Source: Magnetaquiglobus sp039908105 (GTDB lineage Bacteria > Pseudomonadota > Magnetococcia > Magnetococcales > Magnetaquicoccaceae). Taken from it: DNA of 58,727 bases. Of the stretch, positions 34,174 to 43,542 are shown one piece after another. The translations under genes were made by a program, and so were the position numbers. Below the pieces are notes generated by a model. The model was not told the origin of the DNA and ran no database searches. It saw nothing but the letters and a program-made list of their open reading frames with translations. Position 1 is the first letter of the stretch. The number at the start of each line of letters is the position of its first letter. The DNA lies in the NCBI GenBank assembly GCA_039908105.1, contig JAMOBI010000008.1, positions 1-58,727 on the forward strand, in the 5' to 3' direction.

Positions 34174-36579
34174 TCAACCCGGCAACGCCACCAGACTCAC
34201 GCGACTGTAACCGTTGACATAATCACACAACTCACGCAACGCATGATCGCCCTGGCCAAAATCGCCGAACACCACCCCACGCGGCACCCGCGAATCCAGA
34301 TCGGCCCGCAGCTCCACCCGCTTCTCACCCTGAAGCACCCGCACCAGCCCATCCTGACCGATCGCCAGGCCCGTGGCATCGTCCGGATGGATGCGCAACC
34401 GACCATCACGGGCCAACTTGCCCATCACCGGCGAACGCCAGGCAACCGGATCGTCGCGATAGAGCGCCGACTCCACCACCAGATGAATGCCGGAGGCCGG
34501 TTCAAACGCACGCACCACCACCGGCAACCCCTTGGTCACCGGGCTGTGATCACACGCCCTCGGCGTCTCACCCGGACCCAAACGCGCGAAATCATAACGG
34601 TGATCGTTCGTTGCCATGCGCTTGCGCAACGACTCCAGATCGTTGTAACCGAGCGGGGAGGCGAAACGATCGCTCAAACCGCGCAGAATCCGCCAATCCT
34701 CCTTGGCCTCCAGGGGTCCGTTGCCAGCGCGTACGCCGCGCTGCACCCGACCCTCGCAGTTGGTCAAGGTCATCGGCTTCTCACCCGGCGCAAGGCCGGC
34801 CAACACCACCTCGGCAGCTCGCGACGCCTCGCATCCGTAGGCACCCAGATAGATCACCCGCGCCTTCTCCAACGCCTTGCGGGCCAGTTCCCGGTCCAAT
34901 GCCTCTTCGGTGGGATCCACGCCCAACAGGAACAACACCTTGATCCGACCCTCTGCCGCAGCCTCCAGAATCGCTGCCGCATTCATGCCCGCCCGCTCCA
35001 GACGGGTATAGCCCGGTCCGCGATGTGGCACCACGCCCAGATCCTGGGCTGCCGCCGCATTGCCACGGGAAGCCACCCGATTGAAACCGTTCCAGTTCGG
35101 CCCGATCGCACCCACCTTATCCAGCAGCGCCACCACCAGACGGCGCAGCCCCTCGGCCTCCGGATGGACGATCGCCTGCTCACCCAACAGCACCACCGGC
35201 TTCTTGGCCCCCTTCAGCAACGCGGCCACCATCCCGGCATCACCCTCCACCGCCGCACCATCCACACCGGCCAACACCTGATTGAGCAGTTGCGCCTCCC
35301 CACCCGGGGCCACGACAATCGAGGTCAACCCCAACAGATTGCTGTTCAACTGCCGCGTGTGGATCGAAATCACCCGCGCCCCGGCTTGCGAAGCACGCCG
35401 CAGCCGGAAGTTCAACAGCGGGGTCTCAAAGCGCGGATCAAAACCCACCAACAGGATTACATCCGCACCAGCCAGATCGAGCAGCGGGGTGTTCATCAAC
35501 AGATCTGCACGGGTCAGAGGCTGCTCGTCACCGGAAAAATCCCGCTGCCGCAAGCGATGATCGACATGCGCCGTACCCACCACGTTGCGCAGCAGATCCT
35601 GGAAAGCGAACAACTCCTCACCGCCCTGGATCGCATCCGACGCCACTCCCGCCACCTCTTCGGGCTTGACCGATTTCAAGATCGCTGCCGCCTGATCGAG
35701 CGCCTCGGGCCAGCTCACCTTGTTTTGCACCACGCCATTGACCGGACGGACCAGCGGGGCCTCCAGTCGTCCCTCACGCAGCCCGTCGATGGCAAACCGG
35801 CCCTTGTCGCACAGCCAGCTCTCGTTGCCCGCATCCCAGCCGCGCGCCATGACACGCAAAATGCGGCCATCCAGATGATCCAACCGGGTATGACACCCCA
35901 CCGAGCAGTGCGTACAGACGCCATCGGCATGCTTCAACTCCCAGCCACGCGCCTGGAAGTGGAACGGCTTGAAGTTCAACGCACCCACCGGGCAGATCTC
36001 GGCCAAATTGCCGGTCAGCTCCGACTCCAGATGACCCTCGACGAACGGACCCACCATCATGTGATCGCCACGATAGACCGCGCCCATCTGCTCGACGCCG
36101 GAGACATCCTCGGAAAAACGGATGCAGCGGGTGCAGTGGATGCAGCGGTTCATTTCGGTCTCGATCAACGGGCCCAGATCGTGATTGGGCACCTCGCGCT
36201 TGTGATCGTGGAAGCGCGAACGATCCGGGCCATACTTCATGGCCAGATCCTGCAACGTACACTCGCCACCCTGATCGCACACCGGACAATCGAGCGGGTG
36301 GTTGATCAGCAAAAACTCCATCACCCCCTTGCGTGCGGTGCGCACCATGGGCGAATCGGTCTTCACCACCATCCCTTCACTCACCGGCATGGCGCAGGAG
36401 ATCACCGGCTTGGGCATCTTCTCCACTTCAACCAGACACATGCGGCAGTTGCCGGCGATCGGCAGCTTGGGATGGTAGCAGAAGTGGGGAATGTAAATGC
36501 CCAAAAGCTTGGCGGCCTCCATGATGGAGGTTCCCGGCTTGACATCAATTTCCTTCCCGTCGATGATCAGCGTAGGCAT
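34174..36579 (-). CDS. nuoG: NADH-quinone oxidoreductase subunit G (with N7 cluster motif)
   Basis: Large iron-sulphur subunit of the NADH module, 801 residues. The N-terminal [2Fe-2S] N1a has Cys34, 45, 48 and 62. N5 has His94, Cys98, 101 and 107 (HPLDCPVCDQGGEC). N4 has Cys146, 149, 152 and 196. An extra C-x2-C-x3-C-x27-C set (Cys222, 225, 229, 257) matches the N7 cluster known from E. coli and Thermus and missing in mitochondria. A molybdopterin-oxidoreductase-like domain fills the rest. The ATG at 36579 is preferred; the longer frame begins with TTG at 36600. Repeat R12 follows the stop. Confidence 0.95.
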   Translation of the reverse strand: MPTLIIDGKEIDVKPGTSIMEAAKLLGIYIPHFCYHPKLPIAGNCRMCLVEVEKMPKPVISCAMPVSEGMVVKTDSPMVRTARKGVMEFLLINHPLDCPVCDQGGECTLQDLAMKYGPDRSRFHDHKREVPNHDLGPLIETEMNRCIHCTRCIRFSEDVSGVEQMGAVYRGDHMMVGPFVEGHLESELTGNLAEICPVGALNFKPFHFQARGWELKHADGVCTHCSVGCHTRLDHLDGRILRVMARGWDAGNESWLCDKGRFAIDGLREGRLEAPLVRPVNGVVQNKVSWPEALDQAAAILKSVKPEEVAGVASDAIQGGEELFAFQDLLRNVVGTAHVDHRLRQRDFSGDEQPLTRADLLMNTPLLDLAGADVILLVGFDPRFETPLLNFRLRRASQAGARVISIHTRQLNSNLLGLTSIVVAPGGEAQLLNQVLAGVDGAAVEGDAGMVAALLKGAKKPVVLLGEQAIVHPEAEGLRRLVVALLDKVGAIGPNWNGFNRVASRGNAAAAQDLGVVPHRGPGYTRLERAGMNAAAILEAAAEGRIKVLFLLGVDPTEEALDRELARKALEKARVIYLGAYGCEASRAAEVVLAGLAPGEKPMTLTNCEGRVQRGVRAGNGPLEAKEDWRILRGLSDRFASPLGYNDLESLRKRMATNDHRYDFARLGPGETPRACDHSPVTKGLPVVVRAFEPASGIHLVVESALYRDDPVAWRSPVMGKLARDGRLRIHPDDATGLAIGQDGLVRVLQGEKRVELRADLDSRVPRGVVFGDFGQGDHALRELCDYVNGYSRVSLVALPG

Positions 36580-36596
36580 TTTTTCAAGCTCGCTCC

Positions 36597-37859
36597 TCAA
36601 CCCGCCATGCAGCGGCCGTGCTCCACGTGGTAGATGAACTCCTCCTTGAACGACCGGAGCGCACCCATGACCGGACCCGCCGCTGCGTCACCCAGGGCGC
36701 AGATGGTCTTGCCGCCGATGTTGTTGCAGATATCCTGCAACAGATCGATGTCTTCCATGGTGCCCTGACCCGCCTCCATGCGCGTCATGATCTGCGCCAG
36801 CCAGCCCGTTCCCTCGCGGCACGGGGTGCACTGTCCGCACGACTCGTGCCGGTAGAAACGGGACAGCCGGGCGATGGCGCGTACCAGGCAAACCGATTTG
36901 TCGATCACGATCACCGCGCCCGAACCCAACATGGTGCCGGCCTTGGCCATGGCGTCATAATCCATGGTGATGGTGGCACACACCTCTGCCGGCAGGATCG
37001 GCGAGGAGGAACCGCCCGGAATCACCCCTTTTAAGTTGTTCCAACCGCCGCGCACACCACCGGCATGCTCCTCCAACAGGGTCTTCAACGGAATGCCCAG
37101 CTCCACCTCGTAGTTGCCCGGCTTGTTCACATGACCCGAGACCGAAAAGATCTTGGTTCCGCTCGACTTGGCCACCCCCAGGGCGCCGTACCAAGCACCG
37201 CCGCGCTCAATGATCGAGGGAATCGAAGCCAATGTCTCGACGTTGTTGATCACCGTCGGGCAGCCGTACAGACCGATGTTGGCCGGGAACGGCGGTTTCA
37301 AGCGCGGCTGACCCTTCTTGCCCTCGATCGACTCGATCAGTCCGGTCTCCTCGCCGCACACATAGGCCCCGCCGCCGCGATGGATCGCCAGATGGAATTT
37401 GAACCCCTTGCCGAGGGCGTTGTCGCCCAAAATCCCGTCGGCATAGGCTTCATCAATGGCGGCCTGCAGCCGTTCGGTCTCACGGTAGAACTCGCCGCGA
37501 ATGTAGATATACGCCTGCTGGATCCCGACTGCGAAACCGCAGATCATCATCCCTTCGATCAAGCGGTGCGGATCATAACGGATGATGTCGCGATCCTTGC
37601 AGGTGCCCGGCTCGCCTTCATCGGCGTTGCAGGTCAGATACTTGGGCCGGGGATCGTTCTTGGGGATGAACGACCACTTCATGCCCGCCGGAAAGCCCGC
37701 GCCACCGCGACCGCGAATGCCGGAACGTTTGACCTCCTCGATCACCTCGTCCGGCCCCAGCTCAATGGCCTTGAGCACCGCCTGATAGCCGCCATTGGCC
37801 CGGTAGACCGCCAGGGTGTGGCTGTTGGGAAGATGAATGTTCTGATAGACGATCTTCAT
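36597..37859 (-). CDS. nuoF: NADH-quinone oxidoreductase subunit F
   Basis: NADH- and FMN-binding subunit of complex I, 420 residues, where electrons enter. The FMN/NADH fold shows SGIRGRGGAGFPAGMKW, CNADEGEPGTCKDR and GAYVCGEETGLIESIEGK. The [4Fe-4S] N3 motif is ESCGQCTPCREGT with a later Cys (LGDAAAGP region preceded by KTICALG). It lies 51 nt after nuoE and just before nuoG. All expected motifs are intact. Confidence 0.97.
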   Translation of the reverse strand: MKIVYQNIHLPNSHTLAVYRANGGYQAVLKAIELGPDEVIEEVKRSGIRGRGGAGFPAGMKWSFIPKNDPRPKYLTCNADEGEPGTCKDRDIIRYDPHRLIEGMMICGFAVGIQQAYIYIRGEFYRETERLQAAIDEAYADGILGDNALGKGFKFHLAIHRGGGAYVCGEETGLIESIEGKKGQPRLKPPFPANIGLYGCPTVINNVETLASIPSIIERGGAWYGALGVAKSSGTKIFSVSGHVNKPGNYEVELGIPLKTLLEEHAGGVRGGWNNLKGVIPGGSSSPILPAEVCATITMDYDAMAKAGTMLGSGAVIVIDKSVCLVRAIARLSRFYRHESCGQCTPCREGTGWLAQIMTRMEAGQGTMEDIDLLQDICNNIGGKTICALGDAAAGPVMGALRSFKEEFIYHVEHGRCMAG

Positions 37860-37910
37860 GAGGTGTTATCCGTGATGGCGTCCGCCCGCTCGAAGTTGAT
37901 CCCGGATCAC

Positions 37911-38423
37911 TCAGGGAAGCCGGTCGATGATCTCGACCACCTTGTCAGCGGTCAGATTTTCATAATAATCGTCGTTGATCTGCATCATCGGCGCGTTGAC
38001 GCAGGCGCCCAGACACTCCACCTCGATCAGCGTGAACCGTTTGTCCTCGGTGGTGTGCCCCGCCGCAATCTTGAGCTTCTTCTTCAAAGCATCCATCACC
38101 TGGTCCGAACCACAAAGCCAGCAGGAGATGTTGGTGCAGGCCTGGACATGATACTTGCCGACCGGGCGCAGGTTGTACATGGTGTAAAAAGTGGCCACCT
38201 CATAAACCCGGATCGGCGGCATGCCGACGATGCCGGCCACGTAATCCAGGCTTTCGCGCGAGAGCCAGCCACCGAATTCACGCTGTGCCAGATGCAAAAT
38301 CGGCATCACCGCAGATTGGCGGCGATCCGCCGGATAGCGCTTGAAGATCGCGTCGATCTGCTTTAGCGCCTCGTCGGAAAATCGGGGGACAACCCCGGTG
38401 GAGAGTGGACTCCGCTCGTTCAT
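37911..38423 (-). CDS. nuoE: NADH-quinone oxidoreductase subunit E
   Basis: Thioredoxin-fold subunit of complex I with [2Fe-2S] cluster N1a-side partner N1 (24-kDa type), 170 residues. The four cysteine ligands are visible in CTNISCWLCGSD (first and sixth positions) and CLGACVNAP. The N-terminal helical domain has LPILHLAQREFGGWLS. It lies 84 nt after nuoD; that gap shows no repeat. Confidence 0.95.
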   Translation of the reverse strand: MNERSPLSTGVVPRFSDEALKQIDAIFKRYPADRRQSAVMPILHLAQREFGGWLSRESLDYVAGIVGMPPIRVYEVATFYTMYNLRPVGKYHVQACTNISCWLCGSDQVMDALKKKLKIAAGHTTEDKRFTLIEVECLGACVNAPMMQINDDYYENLTADKVVEIIDRLP

Positions 38424-38507
38424 GCTCGCGCTGCCTCATGCAATGGTCCAAAACAACCCGACACCCCCCGCGCCATCCCATCCCGACGCAGGCTGTTCAC
38501 ACACCGT

Positions 38508-39692
38508 CTACCGGTCGATTTCACCGAACACGATATCGATCGTCCCCACGATCGTCGTCACATCCGTCAACATGTGACCTTTCAGGATGCTCTTCAACGA
38601 CTGCAAATGGTTGTACCCTGCAGCCCGAATCTTCACCCGATAGGGCTTGTTGCCGCCATGCGAGATGATGTACACCCCGAACTCCCCCTTGGGCGATTCG
38701 GTGGCGACATACACTTCACCCGGCGGCGCCTCGAATCCCTCGGAAAAGAGCTTGAAGTGGTGGATCAGGGACTCCATCCCCTCCTTCATCTCCTGACGAT
38801 AGGGGGCGGAGTTTTTGAAATTCTCGATCTTCACCGGACCCTTCGGCATCTGCTGCAAACACTGGGCAATGATCCGGTTGCTCTGCCGCAACTCCTCGAC
38901 CCGCACCAGATAACGATCATAACTGTCACCATTCTTGCCGATCGGGATGTCGAAATCGATCTTATCATAGGCATCATACGGCTCGGCCTTGCGCAGATCC
39001 CAGGCAATGCCCGAGCCGCGCAACATCGGTCCCACATAGCCCATATCGAGCGCTTCGGCAGCCGACACCACACCGATATCCACCAGACGCTGCTTCCAGA
39101 TACGGTTTTCGGTCAACAGGGTCTCGTATTCGTCGATCTTGGCCGGGAAATCGTCGACAAAGGATTGAATGTTCTCGGCCAGCCCATCGGGCAGATCGCG
39201 CGCCACGCCACCCGGACGGAAGTAGGCCGCGTGTATGCGCGCACCGCAAACCGCCTCGTACATGTCTATGATCCGCTCCCGTTCCCGGAAGCAGTAGATG
39301 AACATGGTCATGGCGCCGACATCCAGACCGTGCGCACCCAAAAAGAGCAGGTGGTTCAAGATGCGCGTCAGCTCTGCGAAGATCACCCGGATGTATTGCG
39401 CCCGCTCCGGGGCCTGGATCCCCATCAGCTTCTCGACCGCCAACACCCAGGAGTGCTCCTCGCTCATCATCGACATGTAGTCGAGACGATCGAAATAGGG
39501 CACACCCTGCAGATAGGTCTTGTGCTCCAAAAGCTTCTCGGTACCGCGATGCAGGAAGCCGATGTGCGGATCGGCCCGCTCCACCACCTCGCCGTCAAGC
39601 TCCAAGAGCAGACGCAACACACCGTGCGCCGCCGGATGCTGGGGTCCGAAGTTGACCGTGTAATTCAAGAATTCCGTCTTTTGCGTTTCCAT
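38508..39692 (-). CDS. nuoD: NADH-quinone oxidoreductase subunit D
   Basis: 49-kDa type subunit of complex I, 394 residues, related to the large subunit of NiFe hydrogenases and lining the quinone site. Signatures: NFGPQHPAAHGVLRLLLEL, HIGFLHRGTEKLLE, YFDRLDYMSMM (quinone-site Tyr), GVVSAAEALDMGYVGPMLRGSG and the C-terminal DIVFGEIDR. It is a separate gene from nuoC, unlike the fused NuoCD of enterobacteria. The ATG at 39692 is taken; the frame opens at a TTG two codons earlier. The NDUFAF7-like methyltransferase at the end of the cluster could act on it. Confidence 0.96.
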   Translation of the reverse strand: METQKTEFLNYTVNFGPQHPAAHGVLRLLLELDGEVVERADPHIGFLHRGTEKLLEHKTYLQGVPYFDRLDYMSMMSEEHSWVLAVEKLMGIQAPERAQYIRVIFAELTRILNHLLFLGAHGLDVGAMTMFIYCFRERERIIDMYEAVCGARIHAAYFRPGGVARDLPDGLAENIQSFVDDFPAKIDEYETLLTENRIWKQRLVDIGVVSAAEALDMGYVGPMLRGSGIAWDLRKAEPYDAYDKIDFDIPIGKNGDSYDRYLVRVEELRQSNRIIAQCLQQMPKGPVKIENFKNSAPYRQEMKEGMESLIHHFKLFSEGFEAPPGEVYVATESPKGEFGVYIISHGGNKPYRVKIRAAGYNHLQSLKSILKGHMLTDVTTIVGTIDIVFGEIDR

Positions 39693-39709
39693 CGCCAACG
39701 TCTCGGCTC

Positions 39710-40261
39710 CTAGAGAGTGTGGCGGTAGGGTTCGCGATTCTCCCGCTCAAGGGAGATCGGTTCCCGGACAATTCGACCCAGCGTCTCGTCGTAGCGCACC
39801 TCGATCCGGCCTGTCACCGGGAAATCCTTGCGCAACGGATGGCCGTCGAAATCATAGTCGTTCAAAATGCGCCGCAGATCCGGATGGCCGGAGAAGAGAA
39901 TCCCGACCAGATCATAGGCCTCGCGCTCGTACCAGTCGGCGCAGCTCCAGACCGGGGTCACCGAGGGGACCGCCTCACCCTCGGCAACAGCGCACTTCAC
40001 CCGCAGCCGATGGTTCTTGTAAACCGACAGCAGCTGATAGACCACCTCTAAGGGCTTGTCTCGCTCCGGATAGTGGACACCCGCCAGATCGATCATCTGA
40101 TGAAAATTCAACTCTGGATCATCGCGCAGCAGGGTCATGGTGGCAACCAGGGCATCGGTTGCCACCCGCACGATCAGGGCATCACCGCTGCGCTCGCGCG
40201 GCAGATCGGGCAGCCGTTGGGACAGCGCGGCTTCGAGTGTGTCGAGGGTCTCGGGGGTCAT
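39710..40261 (-). CDS. nuoC: NADH-quinone oxidoreductase subunit C
   Basis: 30-kDa type subunit of complex I peripheral arm, 183 residues. The family block WYEREAYDLVGILFSGHPDLRRIL and GHPLRKDFPVTG are present, and the N-terminal alpha/beta part has FHQMIDLAGVHYPERD. It starts four bases after nuoB ends and lies 17 nt before nuoD. It has no cofactor and is needed for assembly of the quinone module. Confidence 0.95.
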   Translation of the reverse strand: MTPETLDTLEAALSQRLPDLPRERSGDALIVRVATDALVATMTLLRDDPELNFHQMIDLAGVHYPERDKPLEVVYQLLSVYKNHRLRVKCAVAEGEAVPSVTPVWSCADWYEREAYDLVGILFSGHPDLRRILNDYDFDGHPLRKDFPVTGRIEVRYDETLGRIVREPISLERENREPYRHTL

Positions 40262-40265
40262 CGTT

Positions 40266-40814
40266 TCACCCTACCAGTTTCTTGGGCAGACGCACGCCGT
40301 TGGCACCCCAACCACCATCGAAGGTGTGGGTGCGATGGATCTTCTTGTGCAGCTGCAAGATGCCGTACAGGAACGCCTCGGCGGTGGGCGGGCAGCCCGG
40401 GATGTAGACATCCACCGGCACGATGCGGTCGCAACCGCGCACCGTGGAGTAGCCGTAGTGATAATAGCCCCCGCCATTGGCGCACGAACCCATAGAGACC
40501 ACCCAGCGCGGCTCGGGCATCTGCTCGTAGAGCTTGCGCAGCGCCGGGGCCATCTTGTTGGTCAGCGTGCCGGCCACGATCATCACGTCCGACTGGCGCG
40601 GCGAACCGCGAAAGACGATGCCGAAACGGTCGAGGTCATAACGGCTGGCACCGGCCTGCATCATCTCCACCGCGCAGCAGGCCAGCCCGAAGGTCATCGG
40701 CCACATCGACGAGGTACGTGCCCAGTTGGCCAGCGTATCCACCGAGGTGAGCAGAAAACCGCGCTCACCCACCTCCTGGGCCACGCCCTGGACAAACGGA
40801 TCGTTCAATCCCAT
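40266..40814 (-). CDS. nuoB: NADH-quinone oxidoreductase subunit B
   Basis: PSST-type subunit, 182 residues, which holds cluster N2, the last centre before quinone. Ligands are present in FGLACCAVEMM (tandem Cys), GSCANGGGYY and IPGCPPTAEA. The ATG at 40814 (MGLNDPF) overlaps the nuoA stop by ten bases, implying coupling. The frame stays open to 40925 only through antisense-like sequence inside nuoA. Confidence 0.96.
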   Translation of the reverse strand: MGLNDPFVQGVAQEVGERGFLLTSVDTLANWARTSSMWPMTFGLACCAVEMMQAGASRYDLDRFGIVFRGSPRQSDVMIVAGTLTNKMAPALRKLYEQMPEPRWVVSMGSCANGGGYYHYGYSTVRGCDRIVPVDVYIPGCPPTAEAFLYGILQLHKKIHRTHTFDGGWGANGVRLPKKLVG

Positions 40815-41170
40815 TCCAATGCCCCCTTCTTCCAGACATAGGCATAGCCAACCAACAGAATCACCAGGAAAAGCATCATCTCCACGAAACCGATGATGCC
40901 GAGCTGCTTGAAGGCCACCGCCCACGGGAACATGAATGCGGCTTCCAGATCGAACACCACGAAGAGAATGGCCAACAGGTAAAATCGCACGTCAAACGGG
41001 ATGCGGATGCCGCTTAACGGGGAGAAACCGCATTCGTATTGGGAGCATTTTTTGGGATCCGGCTTGCGCGGCCCCAACAGGAAGGACATCACCTGCGTGG
41101 CGACGGCCATGCCAACGGCAATGACCAGAAAAACCAGAATGGGGAAATAATTTTCAAGCATCTCGGCCAT
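40805..41170 (-). CDS. nuoA: NADH-quinone oxidoreductase subunit A
   Basis: Three-helix membrane subunit of complex I, 121 residues, first gene of the nuo cluster. Signatures: KCSQYECGFSPL, with the conserved Cys of the mobile loop, and the acidic helix LFVVFDLEAAFMFPWAV. GGAGC precedes the ATG. The operon promoter should lie in 41171-41380, where a TATAAT box is seen. Confidence 0.96.
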   Translation of the reverse strand: MAEMLENYFPILVFLVIAVGMAVATQVMSFLLGPRKPDPKKCSQYECGFSPLSGIRIPFDVRFYLLAILFVVFDLEAAFMFPWAVAFKQLGIIGFVEMMLFLVILLVGYAYVWKKGALEWD

Positions 41171-41351
41171 GCTCCGCGGAGGGGTTGCGCTGTCATGCTT
41201 TTGTGGACGTCATCCAGAGGTGACCCACAGGATGACGCGCCGGAATTTCTACCACTGCGCGCCCTCTGGGTCAAGCGCTGATGCAATGACCGGATCAAAA
41301 AAATTGTATATTCCTGGTTGGATACGTTATCGAATGGTTTCGCAATGCATC

Positions 41352-41357
41352 ATTATA
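41352..41357 (-). promoter_or_regulatory. Candidate -10 box upstream of nuoA
   Basis: Minus strand TATAAT at 41352-41357 lies in an AT-rich stretch 182 nt before the nuoA ATG. No good -35 box is found at 16-18 bp, so support is limited. The leader 41171-41351 also contains GTGACCCACAGGATGACG-like dyads around 41200-41240 of unknown meaning. Confidence 0.35.
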
Positions 41358-41379
41358 CTATCAGAATATGTTAAATATC

Positions 41380-41685
41380 TAAACCGCGCCCATTTTGGGA
41401 TGCGTAGTGGATCAACCAAACTGATTTGACAGCCTGATCCGCCAAGCTGTGTGCAAACTGCCTGCTTCGTTTCCAAAAGACGGAAACGAAGCAGGCGAAG
41501 GCCGCGCGCGGCGCATTTTTTCGCAGAAACCGCGAAAAAATGCTTCTTATTAAGAGCGCGCTAAAGTCAAAAGCAAAACCCTGGGAGATGAATCTCCCAG
41601 ACCCTCTCTTTTTTTTCACTAATAAAAACTACACATTCCAAGCTGGTTGTGGTTGGGTTAACGTAAGACACTACCGCTTTTTCTT
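41380..41685 (-). repeat. Mosaic 3'-end repeat, copy R13
   Basis: Downstream of the glycosyltransferase in its sense (minus strand): GTAGTGTCTTACGTTAAC (shared with R14 and R16), H0, TTTTTATTAGTGA, A-tract, GAGAGGG, H2 (about 41582-41603), one GACTTT, AGCGCGCTC, H3 and the linker. H4 is GCCTGCTTCGTTTCC with a perfect complement and loop GTCTTTT (about 41460-41496), followed by the GGATCAACCAAACTG tail also seen in R10. Confidence 0.9.
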
Positions 41686-41700
41686 GACCCAATCATTTGT

Positions 41701-42747
41701 TCAACCATTCCAGAGGCGATTCAACAAAACTTTTACCAACCAGGACCATTGAACGCCCAACCGACGTTCTGCAAGCAGCTCGTTTCGTCTGGCGCACAGA
41801 CGGTTGAAAAGCTCTTCGTAGGCCGTGCACATGCGATCCGCTGTGAAGGGATAATTCCGCATCTTCCCCTGCCAGACGGACCGTTGCTCTCGCATGCGCT
41901 CCAGACAATTCTCCAGTGTCTCCGCTGTATAGGCAATCCCGTATCCGTCACAATACTCGGCCATCGATCCGCTGTCGCGATAGAGCAGTGGCAACCCGCA
42001 CAACGCCGCCTCCAGCACATGGTTGGGGCCGGCCTCGAAACGGGAGGCGGTCAGATAGAGATCGTGCGAACGCAACTCTTCGGCCAACTCTGCGCCACTC
42101 AAGGCCGGCACATGACGGCTGTTGACCAAACGCTCCCCCTCGGGCAGTTGACCGACAAAGGTGAATTGCAGCCATTCGTTCCAGGGAGGATCTCCCAGCA
42201 ACTCATCGAGCTGTCGGTAGATATCCCACCCCTTGTTGACGTGGGTGCTCCAGTGGTGGGTGACGATCCGCAGCCGGTCATCCGGACGTTTCCCATCGGG
42301 CGCGGATGGTTGCCACAAGCGGGCATCCGCGCCGTTTGGGATCACCGTGTTCGGGCGCACCGTGGCAAACCCGGCGGTCTGATAGCAGCGCCGCACCCAT
42401 TGACTGACGAACACGGTGTGATCGGCGATCCGGTTGGCCTGGATGCGGAAGCGATTGAATGAACCTTGTGCATCATCGCGCGCCTCGCTGCTGTTGTTGA
42501 TGCGGTGCACGACGAGTGCCCGCCGGTTGACGAACAGCAGATAGCGCAGAATATCGGCATGATCATAGGCCGAAACCCGCAGACGACGATCCGGTTCGGC
42601 CAGGAGAATGATATCGAGATCATCCGGTGCCAGATCATGACAGACCGTATGTCCCTGGGTGCGCAGATGGTCCGCGAGCGCGAGCGCAAACCGGTTGCCC
42701 CCACCCCACGGTCCCGGCTGAATGCGCATGCCGATGCTGATTTTCAT
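41701..42747 (-). CDS. Glycosyltransferase, GT4-like (GT-B fold)
   Basis: Cytoplasmic sugar transferase of 348 residues. The N-terminal half has the glycine-rich loop GMRIQPGPWGGGNRFA and two Rossmann-type segments. The C-terminal half has TVIPNGADARLW and the donor-site block SRFEAGPNHVLEAALCGLP, matching the EX7E motif of retaining GT-B enzymes. Donor and acceptor are unknown. It follows a methyltransferase gene on the same strand by 57 nt, suggesting a small surface-glycan or secondary-metabolite pair. No wzx/wzy genes are adjacent. Confidence 0.8.
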   Translation of the reverse strand: MKISIGMRIQPGPWGGGNRFALALADHLRTQGHTVCHDLAPDDLDIILLAEPDRRLRVSAYDHADILRYLLFVNRRALVVHRINNSSEARDDAQGSFNRFRIQANRIADHTVFVSQWVRRCYQTAGFATVRPNTVIPNGADARLWQPSAPDGKRPDDRLRIVTHHWSTHVNKGWDIYRQLDELLGDPPWNEWLQFTFVGQLPEGERLVNSRHVPALSGAELAEELRSHDLYLTASRFEAGPNHVLEAALCGLPLLYRDSGSMAEYCDGYGIAYTAETLENCLERMREQRSVWQGKMRNYPFTADRMCTAYEELFNRLCARRNELLAERRLGVQWSWLVKVLLNRLWNG

Positions 42748-42804
42748 GGCGATGAATGGATATGCGAATCCAGTATTGTAAGCAAATGATTGAATTGTTG
42801 AATG

Positions 42805-43542
42805 TTATTCAGTATTCTTCGAGACTGAATACTGTAAAGAATAATATTTGAATTTTTCCGAGAAACCGCTAAAAGGATTTCGGTGCAATGAAATCAGATT
42901 GATCATCAGTCTCGCCTTTTTTGAGATCCCAAACAGTTCCTCCAAAAAGATTGGATGCGATTTCCAGAAACGGGACTCGGGAAAATACTCACGAATCAAG
43001 GTTTCATACTCTTGTGGGAACCATTCGATCACATGCTCGGGCGCAAAAAATTCTTTGTACCGAATCGGTGTACTGATCACGGCGTAGCCACCCGGGACCA
43101 GTACACGCCGGATCTCCTCGAGCATGGCACGTGGTTGAGAAACATGCTCAATGACATCTGAAGAGATAACGGCATCAAAACTGCCATCGGGCCATGGAAT
43201 TTGCTGCGCTGGTGCGATGCGAAAATCGATCTCAATTTCAAGTGGCGTAATTTGTTCCTTGGCAAGACGAATGGCCAACTCCGAGGGGTCCACACCCGAA
43301 ACCGTAAAGCCCTCTCTGGCGATCAGGTAGGTCAAAGCGCCATCCCCGCAGCCTACATCCAGTACCCGCTTCCTGGTGACGGCCCCGTTTGGGAATGTTT
43401 GCTGCAACAGCTGCAGCATGTTTTGATAACGTCCAAGAACAAAAGCATTTCTGAACTTCGGGTGACGGCAGATGTCCCCCCAATGATAAGCTCCCTTTTT
43501 CTCATATTTCTTGAATTCGATCTCATTCCGCTTGACCTGCAT
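42805..43542 (-). CDS. Class I SAM-dependent methyltransferase
   Basis: Protein of 245 residues with a Methyltransf_11-like core: VLDVGCGDGALTYLIA (SAM loop), SGVDPSELAI (acidic residue binding ribose), FDAVISSDVIEHV and LVPGGYAVISTP. The family includes UbiG-like and glycan/small-molecule methyltransferases; the substrate is unknown. The ATG at 43542 (MQVKRNE) has GGGGAG 6 nt upstream, better than the frame-open 43581. Base composition is noticeably lower in GC than its neighbours, hinting at acquisition from elsewhere. Probably transcribed with the glycosyltransferase that follows. Confidence 0.85.
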   Translation of the reverse strand: MQVKRNEIEFKKYEKKGAYHWGDICRHPKFRNAFVLGRYQNMLQLLQQTFPNGAVTRKRVLDVGCGDGALTYLIAREGFTVSGVDPSELAIRLAKEQITPLEIEIDFRIAPAQQIPWPDGSFDAVISSDVIEHVSQPRAMLEEIRRVLVPGGYAVISTPIRYKEFFAPEHVIEWFPQEYETLIREYFPESRFWKSHPIFLEELFGISKKARLMINLISLHRNPFSGFSEKFKYYSLQYSVSKNTE

